The notes: generated by a model not told the origin, from the sequence alone. Positions 44,015-53,736 are shown, counted from the stretch's first letter. The stretch is 64,000 nt of DNA from Bin87 sp965203985 (GCA_965203985.1 CBDBDS010000013.1:124001-188000); one strand, 5' to 3'. A program made the numbers and translations.

Positions 44015-46930
44015 CTAACTGTCCGGCGGTCGGGTGTTCTTACCGCCGTGCACGCTGGGTTCAGAGCACCATTTCAGCCGCAGCAGGTCCAGCGGTTGCA
44101 GGATGCTCTCCGACAGGCCGAGCATTTCCGTGAGTACGCGGCGGTCCAACTCCCGGCGGCTGTTGTCCCGATAGGCCTCGTTGGCCGGCAGAAACTCCAC
44201 GCCCCGCATATCGTCAAAGATAGCCTCGGCTACCGCCAGTTGCTCCGGCGTGAGCCGGGTAACGTCCAGCGTGGGCATGGTGCGTATGGCCGATATGGGC
44301 ATATTCCCTCTTCCGGACTGCTGCCGGCTGGAGTGCCACCAGTAAAGCACTAGCCCGAGTGTACCGTTTCCCCAAAGCGTGTAGGCGATTTCGTGCGCCC
44401 TGCTTTCAAAGCGAACGTTAGGCCAGGCACGGCCGCCGATAGTTTGTCGCTCGGTGAAAGCCACCGCCAACGGCTGAGAATTGAACCGGAAACCGCGGTT
44501 ATGATGGGCATGGCTGCGGGTAGCCCATATTGCGGCGGCACGGTCTGCCCGGTTGGTTTTGATACGTCCCTCGCTGTCCGGCCCTACTACCAGATGCGTT
44601 TCCCGTCCGGCATCGTGCCCCCATAGCATCGGATAGGTGGCTGCGCTGGGTGCGGGACGAACGATCTCAAAGGCGGTTTGTCCACCGCGGCCTACAATGT
44701 TAACGTCGTTGATGCCAATTTGGCATATCCGGTCAACCGTACTGACTGGTATGGTCGGAGCCTCCGGCTCAGGCATTTGGGGCAACCATACCTTGCCGCT
44801 AGCCAACTGCCACGCGGTTTGAGCCACGGAGAAGTCGATAAGCGCGATGGCGGACCACGGAGGGCCGTCCAAAAGTTCAGCGTCGATGACTTCGCCAACC
44901 CGCTCTTCACCCACGAGCAATGCCTCGGCACCGGACGGGCCACCCTCCAATGTTCTCAAGCCGATGGACGTTGCTAATGGCGTGATAGCTCTGGCGATTT
45001 CGGCAGCCTCCATCTCATTCCGCGGACGCCGGTACAACGATACGAATAAACCGCGATTGCGGCGCGGGCCGGAAGACTTTCGGCATACCAGCAACGTCTC
45101 TGCCATGCCGGTGTCTGCCGAAAAAGACTGATCGTCAGCACTGGCGGCGGCGATAGTTACAATGGTGACATCGCCATAATTCTGCTTGATCAATGACCGT
45201 GTCTTTTCCCAACTGGTACTTTGCAAAGCAGTCATAGGCAACACCACAGCAAGCGTGCCGTCGTCACTGACCATACGGTCACCCAGGGCTACGAACCAGG
45301 ACGCTATCCCGGCGTAGCCGTGGGCGCAGGTTCCTCTGGCGAATCGTCTTGCCAAATCAGACATTTTCCTTTGAGTTTCCGTGTCATTACCCAAACCACG
45401 AAACTGCTTTTTGTCATATGCTTGTGGGCCGATTGACGCCCAATCGGAGCTGCCTCTCGTGAATGGAGGATTCATTATCACTAGGTTCTGACTGGCAGAT
45501 GGCGTGTAAATATAGTCATCCGGCTGGTCGCCGCCCCCGGTGACCGTGGTAGGGGCCGCCGTGGCAAACAGCATAGGACGCCTTTCTTCGCCATCCAGCA
45601 AGTCCAATGAACCAATCGACACGCCATCGCCGGTGGCTTTGCGACCGTATTCCATTATGTGCGTGTTAGTTTTGGAGTAGTGCTGCTGTGGGTGCGATGA
45701 AGAAAGCATGGAGGCGGTGAGATGTACTGCCGAGGGCAGAACGTCGCAGGCAGTCAAAGAACGTTCCATCATGTGGCCGTGGAGGGCCTCCGGATTACCT
45801 CCCGCTAGTCTATGCAGTTGGTTAACTCGTCGGTAGGCGGCGTGAATTAACGTTCCGGTGCCGCAAGCATAGTCGGCAATCCGAAACTCCATGAGGCGTT
45901 CAGCAGACGCCCACTGCCCGTCATCTGGGATGGACAGATGGGCTAGCAAAGTCGCCGACTCCGGTCTGGTGTAAAAAGTGGCCAGGAACTTGCGGTCAGC
46001 AATCAATCTCTGAAACACAGTTCCTACCAAGTCGTGTGATTGTGATACTTCTCGGAGACGATCAGCAGTTTCGCCCAAGACTCTCAGCATCCGAGCGCCA
46101 TAAATCGGCGGATTGATGTTAACCAGCAGGTCCGTAGCGATGCGAAAAACTGACCAATAATTTACCCGTAGGATTTTCGTCCATTCCCTAGCCACGTGCA
46201 GCGGATTCAGATCATGGTCTTGCATCATCTGAGAAACGCTCCGCACATCGTAATAGCCGGACAAATTCTCCTGGAACATCAGTGCGTTGACTATTATGGT
46301 GGCAGCCATTTTTGCGGTTTGTTCGTCAAAATCCTGTTTCAATTCCTCGGCTACTGCATCTCCGGTGCTGCTGGCCAGTTCGACCGCTTGGCACAGCATG
46401 GCCGACGCCGCCAGGACACCTTGCTCCAAAGTGGCGGTTGCCCTTTCAATAGTGTCGGCGGGGGTGGCGGCGTGTTCCACAAAGGCCGCCAAATCCCGTA
46501 AAGTCCCAAGAATAAATCCGCTTTCGGGAAAGCGGCTCCAGTTTTGAGAATCTTGGCCCGTGTACAGGGCATATTCCAAAGCGATGCCGCTATGCAGCAA
46601 CTCATCCACTTCATCCAAGCCAGCGCAATCGCGCAGTTCCGCCGGGGATTTGAGGGCAATGACTGCATTAACCTGCCCGGACGATGCCACGATGCCGGCG
46701 TCCAAGGACTCGCCTAGCCGGGCTACTGCCTCGTTCTCCACGGACCGGGCAGGGAGGTACTCGTTCTCGATCACCACCGGCCTGTTACCTGATTGGATAA
46801 CTAGAATGTCAGGCTGGCGCCGGTTGCCAAGGAAAGCGCCTACATTTTCACCCCGAGCCGTCCAGCGCGGATTCGCGCGACCAAGCAGCGTGGCGATGCG
46901 GCCGTTGAGCTGGTTTTCTATTATGGGCAT
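44015..46930 (-). CDS. Nuclease-methyltransferase fusion (type IIG/LlaGI-like N6-adenine MTase)
   Basis: A 971-residue protein. N-terminal domain: 'QPDILVIQSGNRPVVIENEY' with PD (40-41) and E55-N-E57 where the PD-(D/E)xK Lys would be. Methylase: 'FLATFYTRPESATLLAHL', motif I 'ADYACGTGTLIHAAY' (355-360) and 'LVIMNPPFTRG' (NPPF 487-490). The large C-terminal half probably recognises DNA. It resembles single-chain type IIG enzymes. The missing Lys makes cleavage uncertain. Solo gene; lower GC than neighbours. Confidence 0.85.
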   Translation of the reverse strand: MPIIENQLNGRIATLLGRANPRWTARGENVGAFLGNRRQPDILVIQSGNRPVVIENEYLPARSVENEAVARLGESLDAGIVASSGQVNAVIALKSPAELRDCAGLDEVDELLHSGIALEYALYTGQDSQNWSRFPESGFILGTLRDLAAFVEHAATPADTIERATATLEQGVLAASAMLCQAVELASSTGDAVAEELKQDFDEQTAKMAATIIVNALMFQENLSGYYDVRSVSQMMQDHDLNPLHVAREWTKILRVNYWSVFRIATDLLVNINPPIYGARMLRVLGETADRLREVSQSHDLVGTVFQRLIADRKFLATFYTRPESATLLAHLSIPDDGQWASAERLMEFRIADYACGTGTLIHAAYRRVNQLHRLAGGNPEALHGHMMERSLTACDVLPSAVHLTASMLSSSHPQQHYSKTNTHIMEYGRKATGDGVSIGSLDLLDGEERRPMLFATAAPTTVTGGGDQPDDYIYTPSASQNLVIMNPPFTRGSSDWASIGPQAYDKKQFRGLGNDTETQRKMSDLARRFARGTCAHGYAGIASWFVALGDRMVSDDGTLAVVLPMTALQSTSWEKTRSLIKQNYGDVTIVTIAAASADDQSFSADTGMAETLLVCRKSSGPRRNRGLFVSLYRRPRNEMEAAEIARAITPLATSIGLRTLEGGPSGAEALLVGEERVGEVIDAELLDGPPWSAIALIDFSVAQTAWQLASGKVWLPQMPEPEAPTIPVSTVDRICQIGINDVNIVGRGGQTAFEIVRPAPSAATYPMLWGHDAGRETHLVVGPDSEGRIKTNRADRAAAIWATRSHAHHNRGFRFNSQPLAVAFTERQTIGGRAWPNVRFESRAHEIAYTLWGNGTLGLVLYWWHSSRQQSGRGNMPISAIRTMPTLDVTRLTPEQLAVAEAIFDDMRGVEFLPANEAYRDNSRRELDRRVLTEMLGLSESILQPLDLLRLKWCSEPSVHGGKNTRPPDS

Positions 46931-47044
46931 GGCAGCGGTGGCTCACAATACAACAGGTTGGACGCAGGTTAGCATCGGCTGCGATGGCATGCCAACGTCT
47001 TGCTGTCACCAGATCAGGCCGGTTCCGTCCGAAGACAAACGCAA

Positions 47045-47064
47045 GGGCGACCGTTTGGTCGCCC
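47045..47064. terminator. Hairpin GGGCGACC-GTTT-GGTCGCCC
   Basis: Same arms as at 12096-12115. Lies 28 bp downstream of the EthD gene (reverse strand) and 115 bp before the start of the 971-residue gene. Confidence 0.45.
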
Positions 47065-47091
47065 CACGCCGCTCAGCCATGAGTGTCAGCG

Positions 47092-47406
47092 TTACGCAAT
47101 CAGCTCGCTGATGAGGAACTTGGGCGAGATATCCGTGAAGTTCGGTACGTCGCCGACCAGCTCCCGGCCGTGGGTCTTGAAGCCCTCGTGCACGCCGTCC
47201 ACGTCGTTGAAGAACAGGTAGCCGACGGCGGTGTACATGGGCGGCGCGCTGGGGTCGGTGTCGGAAATGCCCTTTTCCACGTTGTAGTAGCGCATCCCGA
47301 AGGTGGTCAGGCGCTCCTGCACCAGGGGCATGTGCGTGTTGCAGTAGTAGTCGAAGTCGAATGACTTGCCTTCTTCATTCTCGTAGAAAACGGTTACCTT
47401 GATCAT
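47092..47406 (-). CDS. EthD-family small ferredoxin-like fold protein
   Basis: A 104-residue protein starting 'MIKVTVFYENEEGKSFDFDYYCNTHMPLVQERL', the EthD signature (Y-x-x-x-H-M-P), then 'MYTAVGYLFFNDVDGVHEGF'. A dimeric alpha/beta barrel; members occur in ether degradation and other catabolic clusters. No RBS of note (TAAGGTAACC close by). Follows an SDR on the same strand. Confidence 0.85.
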   Translation of the reverse strand: MIKVTVFYENEEGKSFDFDYYCNTHMPLVQERLTTFGMRYYNVEKGISDTDPSAPPMYTAVGYLFFNDVDGVHEGFKTHGRELVGDVPNFTDISPKFLISELIA

Positions 47407-47432
47407 GTTATTTGGCTCCTGCGAAAGTCGTT

Positions 47433-47452
47433 ATTCCTGCGAAAGCAGGAAT
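47433..47452. repeat. Hairpin ATTCCTGC-GAAA-GCAGGAAT
   Basis: Perfect 8-bp arms with a GAAA (GNRA-type) tetraloop, in the gap between the EthD gene and the SDR gene, downstream of the latter. Resembles a widely dispersed repeat type; may act as a terminator. Confidence 0.5.
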
Positions 47453-47470
47453 CCGGTTGTGGCTGACTGG

Positions 47471-48274
47471 TCAGTGGTAAACGTTGGTGCCGGAACCGCC
47501 GCCGGCTGCGATGGTCTCGCCGCTGATGGCGATGCTGCGGGGCGAAGCGAAAAAGGCCACCACCCACGCCAACTCCTCGGCGTCGACGATGCGGCGGGTG
47601 GAGTTGCGGGAGGCGGCGCGGCGCTCGATCTCTTCCACGGTGGTGCCTTCGCGCTCAGCCTGCTCCGCGTACATCGGGCCGCTGCGCTCGGTGCGGGTGG
47701 TGCCGGGATGGACGAGGTTGACGCAGACGCCGTCGCCGCCCAATTCCTCCGCCAGGTACTTGGTCAGGTTGGACAGGCCGGAGTTGCGGACGCCGGCGCT
47801 GAGGTTGCCCTCCGCCCGGCGCGCCGACAAGCCGCCGACGTTGACGATGCGTCCCCAACCCTGCTGCTGCATGTACGGCGCCACGGCGCGGGCGCAACGC
47901 AGGTAGCCCATCACCTTGGTGTCCAGGTCCAGCATCACGTCCTCGTCGCGGATTTCGGCCAGCGACCCACGGGCGAGTCCGCCGGGCGCGGCGGCGTTGT
48001 TCACCAGGATGTCGATGCGTCCGCCCAGCGCTTCAGCCGCCTGGGCGACCATGGCGTTCACCTGGTCGGTGCTGGTCATGTCGGAAACGATGGGAATGAT
48101 CCTGCCGCCGGTGTCGCCGGCGATGTCCTCGGCCGACTCCGACAGCGTATCCGCGTAACGGCCGGTGATGACTACACTGCAACCGTCGGCCGAAAGGACC
48201 CGTGCCACCGCTTTGCCGATGCCGCGACTGCCTCCGGTAACTATCGCTGTCTTGCCGTCAAGTTGCAGATCCAT
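47471..48274 (-). CDS. SDR-family protein lacking the usual Y-x3-K
   Basis: A 267-residue Rossmann protein. 'AIVTGGSRGIGKAVARVL' and 'ILVNNAAAP' are the NAD(P) motifs. In the catalytic region where Y-x-x-x-K-A-G-L is normal, it reads 'SAGVRNSGLSNLTKYLAEEL', so Tyr and Lys look replaced (A and N). The R-N-S/A-x-x-x-x-L-T-K-x-L-A-x-E-L layout followed by 'VHPGTTRTER' is a known non-classical subgroup. ATG 48274 has GGGAGG upstream. Confidence 0.85.
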   Translation of the reverse strand: MDLQLDGKTAIVTGGSRGIGKAVARVLSADGCSVVITGRYADTLSESAEDIAGDTGGRIIPIVSDMTSTDQVNAMVAQAAEALGGRIDILVNNAAAPGGLARGSLAEIRDEDVMLDLDTKVMGYLRCARAVAPYMQQQGWGRIVNVGGLSARRAEGNLSAGVRNSGLSNLTKYLAEELGGDGVCVNLVHPGTTRTERSGPMYAEQAEREGTTVEEIERRAASRNSTRRIVDAEELAWVVAFFASPRSIAISGETIAAGGGSGTNVYH

Positions 48275-48324
48275 GCTGGGGCCTCCCGGTTGAACTGGCG
48301 GCATTGTACACTAGGCAAACGACA

Positions 48325-48349
48325 GGGGGCAGGTGTGACACCCGCCCCC
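48325..48349. terminator. Intrinsic terminator after rplL
   Basis: GGGGGCAGGTGT-GACA-CCCGCCCCC stem, 34 bp downstream of the rplL stop on the reverse strand. It marks the end of the L10-L12 operon. There is no rpoB behind it. Confidence 0.65.
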
Positions 48350-48382
48350 TGGTACCGTCGAAAAGAGCCTTGCGGCGTTCGA

Positions 48383-48775
48383 CTAGGCGACCTGCACCGT
48401 GGCGCCAGCCTCTTCCAGCTTGGACTTGATGCTGTCGGCGTCTTCCTTGTTCACGCCCTCGCGAACGCGGGCCGGAGCCGATTCCACGAGTTCCTTGGCC
48501 TCGCGCAGACCGAGGTCGGTCACCTCGCGGACGGCCTTGATGACGTTGATCTTGTTGGCGCCGAAGTCGGCCAGGGTGATGGTGAACTCGGTCTGCTCGT
48601 CGCCCCCGGCGGACGGAGCGTCGTCAGTCACCACGCCGGCGGCCGGCGCGGCGGCAACCGCCACCGGAGCGGCTGCGGAGACACCGAATTCTTCCTCGAT
48701 GGCCTTGACCAGATCGGCCAGGTCCATCACGCTCATGCCCTTGATCGCCTCGAGAACTTCCTGGTTCACTGCCAT
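48383..48775 (-). CDS. rplL: 50S ribosomal protein L7/L12
   Basis: A 130-residue protein. N-terminal dimerisation helix 'MAVNQEVLEAIKGMSVMDLADLVKAIEEEFGV', an Ala-rich hinge ('AAPVAVAAAPAAGV') and the C-terminal factor-binding domain with 'KINVIKAVREVTDLGLREAKELVE'. Stalk protein that contacts EF-Tu and EF-G. AGGAGG upstream of the ATG. 49 bp after rplJ. Confidence 0.98.
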   Translation of the reverse strand: MAVNQEVLEAIKGMSVMDLADLVKAIEEEFGVSAAAPVAVAAAPAAGVVTDDAPSAGGDEQTEFTITLADFGANKINVIKAVREVTDLGLREAKELVESAPARVREGVNKEDADSIKSKLEEAGATVQVA

Positions 48776-48824
48776 GATTTTTGCCTCCTGATGGTTGTTT
48801 ACGATTTACCGTGGGATGATTTTG

Positions 48825-49364
48825 CTATTCCGCAGCTTCCGCCGGCTGTAGCTGATCGATCCTGGCCTGCAGGACGTAGGCCAGGCTGCTGATGGTGGCG
48901 TTGAGCACGCTGGCCAAGCCGTAGAGCGGCGACTGCATGGCGCCCAGCAACTGGGCCACGAGGACGGGTTGGGGAGGCAAATCCGCCAGCCGCGAAACTT
49001 CCTCGGGTTGCATGGCCTCGCCCTGGCCTACCACCGCCCCGTGGACGGCGAGAGCGCCGGCGCTGGCCCGGGCCGCCTGGTTGACTGCCTTGGCGATGGT
49101 GGCGGCGTCATCGTAGCCCAGCGCGATGGCGGTCTGGCCCGTTATGACGTCTTTGAGCTGGGGGATCTCCGCAGCGTCGGCGGCGCGGCTGAGCAGGTTG
49201 TTCTTCACCACGACGAACTCAACGCCGCCGTCGCGCATCCTGCGGCGGAGGTCCACCATTTGGTTAGCGTTCATGCCGGAGTAGCCGGTGGAGATGATGA
49301 TGGAACTGCGTTCCAGCTTGTCCTTCAACTCGGCTACGCGATCGATTTTTTCCTGGGTTGGCAA
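48825..49364 (-). CDS. rplJ: 50S ribosomal protein L10
   Basis: A 179-residue protein. 'LPTQEKIDRVAELKDKLERSSIIISTGYSGM' opens the chain, then 'MVDLRRRMRDGGVEFVVVKNNLL' and the C-terminal stalk-binding helix. TTG start at 49364 with AGGAG, after the leader terminator. A longer frame reading upstream runs through the leader and is not real. Binds L12 dimers to 23S rRNA. Confidence 0.95.
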   Translation of the reverse strand: MPTQEKIDRVAELKDKLERSSIIISTGYSGMNANQMVDLRRRMRDGGVEFVVVKNNLLSRAADAAEIPQLKDVITGQTAIALGYDDAATIAKAVNQAARASAGALAVHGAVVGQGEAMQPEEVSRLADLPPQPVLVAQLLGAMQSPLYGLASVLNATISSLAYVLQARIDQLQPAEAAE

Positions 49365-49577
49365 GGTCTGCTCCTGGACGAGAACGGTCAAAAATAAAAC
49401 CCGCGCTCCGAGACGAAGGCGCGGGCAATGCGGCACACATGGCCTTTGGGCCAGCGGCGTTGATCGTCCACATGCGCACCGGATCAATCCGGCGCTGTGC
49501 CTCGGCGGGCGGCTGGCATGGCCATTATTCCCATTGGGAACCCGCTGTCTCGGGCGTAGTAACGGTATTCGATTGTG
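49365..49577 (-). promoter_or_regulatory. Ribosomal protein L10 leader (attenuator)
   Basis: Between the rplJ promoter and its start codon lies a G/C-rich structured leader. On the transcript it contains GCCGAGGC near 49507-49500 and a downstream CCATGTGTGCCGC block, the known landmarks of the L10 leader RNA, and ends in the terminator at 49390-49425. Probably bound by the L10-L12 complex for feedback control. Confidence 0.7.
49390..49425 (-). terminator. Leader terminator of the rplJ-rplL operon
   Basis: Reverse strand: CCCGCGC-CTTCGTCTCGGA-GCGCGGG followed by TTTTATTTTT. A classical intrinsic terminator in the leader; its 5' arm can compete with the preceding leader stem. Confidence 0.8.
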
Positions 49578-49583
49578 CTAATC

Positions 49584-49612
49584 AGTCTAGCATCCCCTCC
49601 GGGGATTGGCAA
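49584..49612 (-). promoter_or_regulatory. Promoter of the rplJ-rplL operon
   Basis: Reverse strand: TTGCCA (49612-49607), a 17-bp spacer and TAGACT (49589-49584), with TG one base upstream of the -10. Start of transcription near 49577. Good spacing and an extended -10. Confidence 0.65.
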
Positions 49613-49636
49613 CGTGTGTGATGCTTCACATCGACC

Positions 49637-50014
49637 TCAACGCTGAAGTAAAGGAGATAAGGTTCCCACCAAACGCCGGACTTGGTCGAGACCGTTCCGG
49701 ACCATTTCTTCGCGTAGCCAGCCCTCATAAAAATTGGTGTGCAGCGTCGATGCTCCAGAGAAATCGTAGCTGATGTTGTAATCACCCACCTCTTGCGCCA
49801 ATCGGCTGGCGACCTCGAACAAGCTGTCGTGACTGCCGTGTTCCCAACCGCGATGTTGCGCAATTGCTTTAACGATCTCAACAGCCGCTCCCCATCCCTT
49901 CTCCGATGCCTGACGAAGATCGCCGGATTCGATCTCTTCAAAAGCCTGTTCCAGAAACGTGGCGGATGCGGTTTGGTACTTCAACACCTGCATCATGCGA
50001 ATTCGTCTCTGCAT
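49637..50014 (-). CDS. PaREP1/HEPN-like small helical protein within the ribosomal cluster
   Basis: A 125-residue helical protein: 'EKGWGAAVEIVKAIAQHRGW' and 'TLHTNFYEGWLREE' are the same landmarks as in the three tandem genes at 58012-59509 ('EKSWGAFTQIVKAIG', 'LHTHFYEN'). It belongs to the same family as those. No nuclease motif (R-x4-6-H) is clear. It sits between rplA and the rplJ promoter, reading with the ribosomal genes. Starts at 50014 or 49993. Confidence 0.7.
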   Translation of the reverse strand: MQRRIRMMQVLKYQTASATFLEQAFEEIESGDLRQASEKGWGAAVEIVKAIAQHRGWEHGSHDSLFEVASRLAQEVGDYNISYDFSGASTLHTNFYEGWLREEMVRNGLDQVRRLVGTLSPLLQR

Positions 50015-50092
50015 TCACCTGACCCGGTTATTACGGATCGTGGCTGTTGAAACTGCTTCCAGGGTGGGGTTGCCGTTTTTGAGCCGGGATAG

Positions 50093-50806
50093 TTAATCGG
50101 GCTTCATCGTCTGGAGCGTACCCACGTCGACGGAGAGGCCGGGGCCCATGGACGAAGTGATGTAAGCGGACTTGATGAAAGCGCCCTTGACCGCGTCCGG
50201 GCGTTCGCGCATAACCGAGTCCATGAACACGGTAAGGTTGTCCATCAAAGCGTCGGTCTCGAAGGAGGACTTGCCGAACTGCCCGTGGATGATGGCGGTG
50301 CGGTCGGTGCGAAATTCCAGCCGTCCGGCCTTGGACTCCTGGATGACGCGAGGCAGATCCCGGGCGGGCACCAGGGTTCCGGTGCGCGGGTTGGGCATCA
50401 GACCGCGACGACCCAGGTAACGCCCCAGTCGGCCGATTTTGGACATGACCTCTGGGATCGCCAGCCCCACGTCGAAGTCCATCCAGCCGCCTTCGATCTG
50501 GGCGATCAGGTCGTCGTCGCCCACGTAGTCGGCGCCGGCCTGGCGGGCGATGTCGGCGGCCTCGCCATTGGCGAACACCAGCACGCGTACCTGCTTGCCC
50601 AGACCGTGGGGGAGGACGGTGACGCCGCGAACCTGCTGCTCGGCGTGACGCACGTCGGCGTTGGTGCGGAGGTGGACCTCCATGGTCTCGTCGAACTTGG
50701 CCGTGGAGAGTTCCTTCACCAGGTCGATGGCTTCGCGGGGCTGGTAAACGCTGTCTTCCGGAACACGCTCGGCAACGGCGTTGTAGCGGCGGCTGTGCTT
50801 GGGCAT
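50093..50806 (-). CDS. rplA: 50S ribosomal protein L1
   Basis: A 237-residue protein: 'YQPREAIDLVKELSTAKFDETMEVHLRTNAD', then 'GRLGRYLGRRGLMPNPRTGTL' (the universal LGPRGLMPNPK site, here LGRRGLMPNPR) and 'EFRTDRTAIIHGQFGKSSF'. L1 stalk protein. GGGAG upstream. Follows rplK at 47 bp. Confidence 0.97.
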   Translation of the reverse strand: MPKHSRRYNAVAERVPEDSVYQPREAIDLVKELSTAKFDETMEVHLRTNADVRHAEQQVRGVTVLPHGLGKQVRVLVFANGEAADIARQAGADYVGDDDLIAQIEGGWMDFDVGLAIPEVMSKIGRLGRYLGRRGLMPNPRTGTLVPARDLPRVIQESKAGRLEFRTDRTAIIHGQFGKSSFETDALMDNLTVFMDSVMRERPDAVKGAFIKSAYITSSMGPGLSVDVGTLQTMKPD

Positions 50807-50853
50807 TTTCGATTCTCCCTGATAGCGATTCCGGGAATTGAACAGCGCTGGCG

Positions 50854-51282
50854 TCAGTCGTCTTCGACCGTGATCCCCATGCTGCGGGCGGTGCCGGCGA
50901 TGATGTGCATGGCCTGTTCGACGGAGTTGGCGTTGAGGTCCTTCAGCTTTTCCTCGGCAATCCCGCGCAGGACGTCGCTGGGGATGGTCACACCGATGGG
51001 AGCCCGGGCGTCGCCCTGTCCCTTTTCGATGCCGGCGGCGCGGCGCAGCAGGTCCGAAGCCGGAGGCGTGCGGGTGACAAAGGTGAAGGAGCGGTCCTGG
51101 TACACGGTCAGGTGGACGGGCACGATGGTGCCGGACTGGCTGCCGGTGCGCTCGTTGTACTCCTTGACGAAGGCCATGATGTTGACGCCGTGCTGACCCA
51201 GCGCCGGGCCGACCGGCGGCGCGGGCGTAGCCTTGCCCGCTTCCAGCTGGAGCTTGATGACGGCGAGTACTTTCTTTGCCAC
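50854..51282 (-). CDS. rplK: 50S ribosomal protein L11
   Basis: A 142-residue protein: 'VIKLQLEAGKATPAPPVGPALGQHGVNIM' and 'IVPVHLTVYQDRSFTFVTRTPPASDLLRRAAGI' are universal L11 blocks. GTG start preceded by GGAGG. Binds the GTPase centre rRNA. Confidence 0.98.
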   Translation of the reverse strand: MAKKVLAVIKLQLEAGKATPAPPVGPALGQHGVNIMAFVKEYNERTGSQSGTIVPVHLTVYQDRSFTFVTRTPPASDLLRRAAGIEKGQGDARAPIGVTIPSDVLRGIAEEKLKDLNANSVEQAMHIIAGTARSMGITVEDD

Positions 51283-51345
51283 TGATGGCCTCCGGTTGTC
51301 CTGATTTGAGGCGCGCGGACCAGAGTCCGCATTGCGAGGATGGGA

Positions 51346-51906
51346 TCAGGCCTTTTCCACCTGGGTGAAGTCCAGTTCCACAGGGGTTTCGCGACCGAAA
51401 ACGGAAATCATTACTGTGACCTGTCCGCGGTGTTCGTCCACGTCCTCAACCCGCCCGAGCATGTCGGCAAAGGGGCCTTCGGAGATCCGTACCGTGTCTC
51501 CCTGCGCCAGGCCGATGACGGCGCGCGGCTCGCCGGAGGCGACGCGGTCCAGGATGTCATCAACCTCGCGGTCATCCAGCGGAACTGGACGCGGGCGGTC
51601 GCCGCCCTCTTCCTCGGCCGAAATGAACCCCGTCACGCCGGTGGTATTTCTCACCAGGAACCAGGCCTCGTCGTCCATGACCATCTGGACCAGGATGTAA
51701 CCCGGGAACAGTTTACGGCGCTGCTTGGTCCGCTCACCCTTGTTGCGGGTGATCTCATCCTCGGCCGGCACCTCGACGCGGGTGATCCGGTCGTCCATGC
51801 CGAGGCTCTGTCGGCGCAGGTCAAGGTTTCGCTTGACCATGTCTTCCTGACCCGTATAGGTGTGGACGATGTACCAGCGCAGATCGTCGGGATGCGTTGT
51901 GGTCAT
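51346..51906 (-). CDS. nusG: Transcription termination/antitermination factor NusG
   Basis: A 186-residue protein with the NGN domain ('WYIVHTYTGQEDMVKRNLDLR', 'LFPGYILVQMVMDDEAWFLVRNTTGVTGFI') and C-terminal KOW ('GDTVRISEGPFADMLGRVEDVDEHRGQVTVMISVFGRETPVELDF'). Between them a short Glu-rich insertion 'SAEEEGGDRPRPV'. Couples RNA polymerase with the ribosome or Rho. Confidence 0.97.
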   Translation of the reverse strand: MTTTHPDDLRWYIVHTYTGQEDMVKRNLDLRRQSLGMDDRITRVEVPAEDEITRNKGERTKQRRKLFPGYILVQMVMDDEAWFLVRNTTGVTGFISAEEEGGDRPRPVPLDDREVDDILDRVASGEPRAVIGLAQGDTVRISEGPFADMLGRVEDVDEHRGQVTVMISVFGRETPVELDFTQVEKA

Positions 51907-52034
51907 TGTTTCAATCTCAGTGGGCGAGAATGGAGCGGCCCCGGAAAGCGCCGGCCAATCCCATTGACGCCGGCGCTAAGGGCGGTCTCCGGAGATCCCG
52001 CACCGAGGCGTGAGCGCGCCCGACCCGGGCAGGG

Positions 52035-52289
52035 TCAGAATGGCAACTGCCGCAGGCCGATGACGAAACTCATCCCAAAGTCGAAAACCCGGTCCAGCAG
52101 ACCGAGGAAGAAGCCCATGATCACGGCCAGCACGATGACGATGACCGTGAGCCGGGCCGTTTCTTCCTTACTCGGCCAGACCGATTTCCGCAGTTCGGAA
52201 GCGGTTTCACGCAGGAAGCCGATCGGGCCGACCCTCCCCACCGCGCGGGGAGAGATCGGCGACGGTCGTCTGGTCGATGCGCGGGCCAC
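52035..52289 (-). CDS. secE: Preprotein translocase subunit SecE
   Basis: An 84-residue protein: 'FLRETASELRKSVWPSKEETARLTVIVIV' followed by one transmembrane segment is the SecE signature. Lies between rpmG (6 bp) and nusG, as is usual. Confidence 0.95.
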   Translation of the reverse strand: MARASTRRPSPISPRAVGRVGPIGFLRETASELRKSVWPSKEETARLTVIVIVLAVIMGFFLGLLDRVFDFGMSFVIGLRQLPF

Positions 52290-52295
52290 GGGCCG

Positions 52296-52466
52296 CTACC
52301 TCACTTCCCGATGGACCTGATGGCCCCGGCAACGGCTGCAGTACTTCCGCAATTCCATGCGGGTCGTATGGCTGCGCCGGTTCTTGATGGTCGAGTAGTT
52401 GCGCTCGCGGCAGTCGGTACACTGCAACGTGATAACCTGCCGGGCGTCGGTTGACTTGCGGGCCAT
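52296..52466 (-). CDS. rpmG: 50S ribosomal protein L33
   Basis: A 56-residue protein too short for most ORF finders, starting 'MARKSTDARQVITLQCTDC' with C-x2-C and a second C-x2-C ('YCSRCRGH'), the zinc-ribbon form of L33. 'NYSTIKNRRSHTTRMELRKYC' matches the family. Starts 4 bp after tuf. Confidence 0.95.
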   Translation of the reverse strand: MARKSTDARQVITLQCTDCRERNYSTIKNRRSHTTRMELRKYCSRCRGHQVHREVR

Positions 52467-52470
52467 GGGA

Positions 52471-53655
<1,185 letters not shown>

Positions 53656-53736
53656 GGTGGCGGGTTACTCCTTGCTCCTTGTTGGTGGTTCCTTGGTTCC
53701 GGCCCGTGGGGCATCCCTGCGGGTTGCTGGCGGCGG

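Noticed and set aside
47484..47906. 140-residue + strand frame opposite the SDR gene
   Set aside because: Ser/Arg/Pro-rich shadow of a clear Rossmann protein.
49364..49487. Upstream extension of L10 in the same frame
   Set aside because: It runs through the L10 leader and its terminator hairpin; the TTG at 49364 with AGGAG is the proper start.
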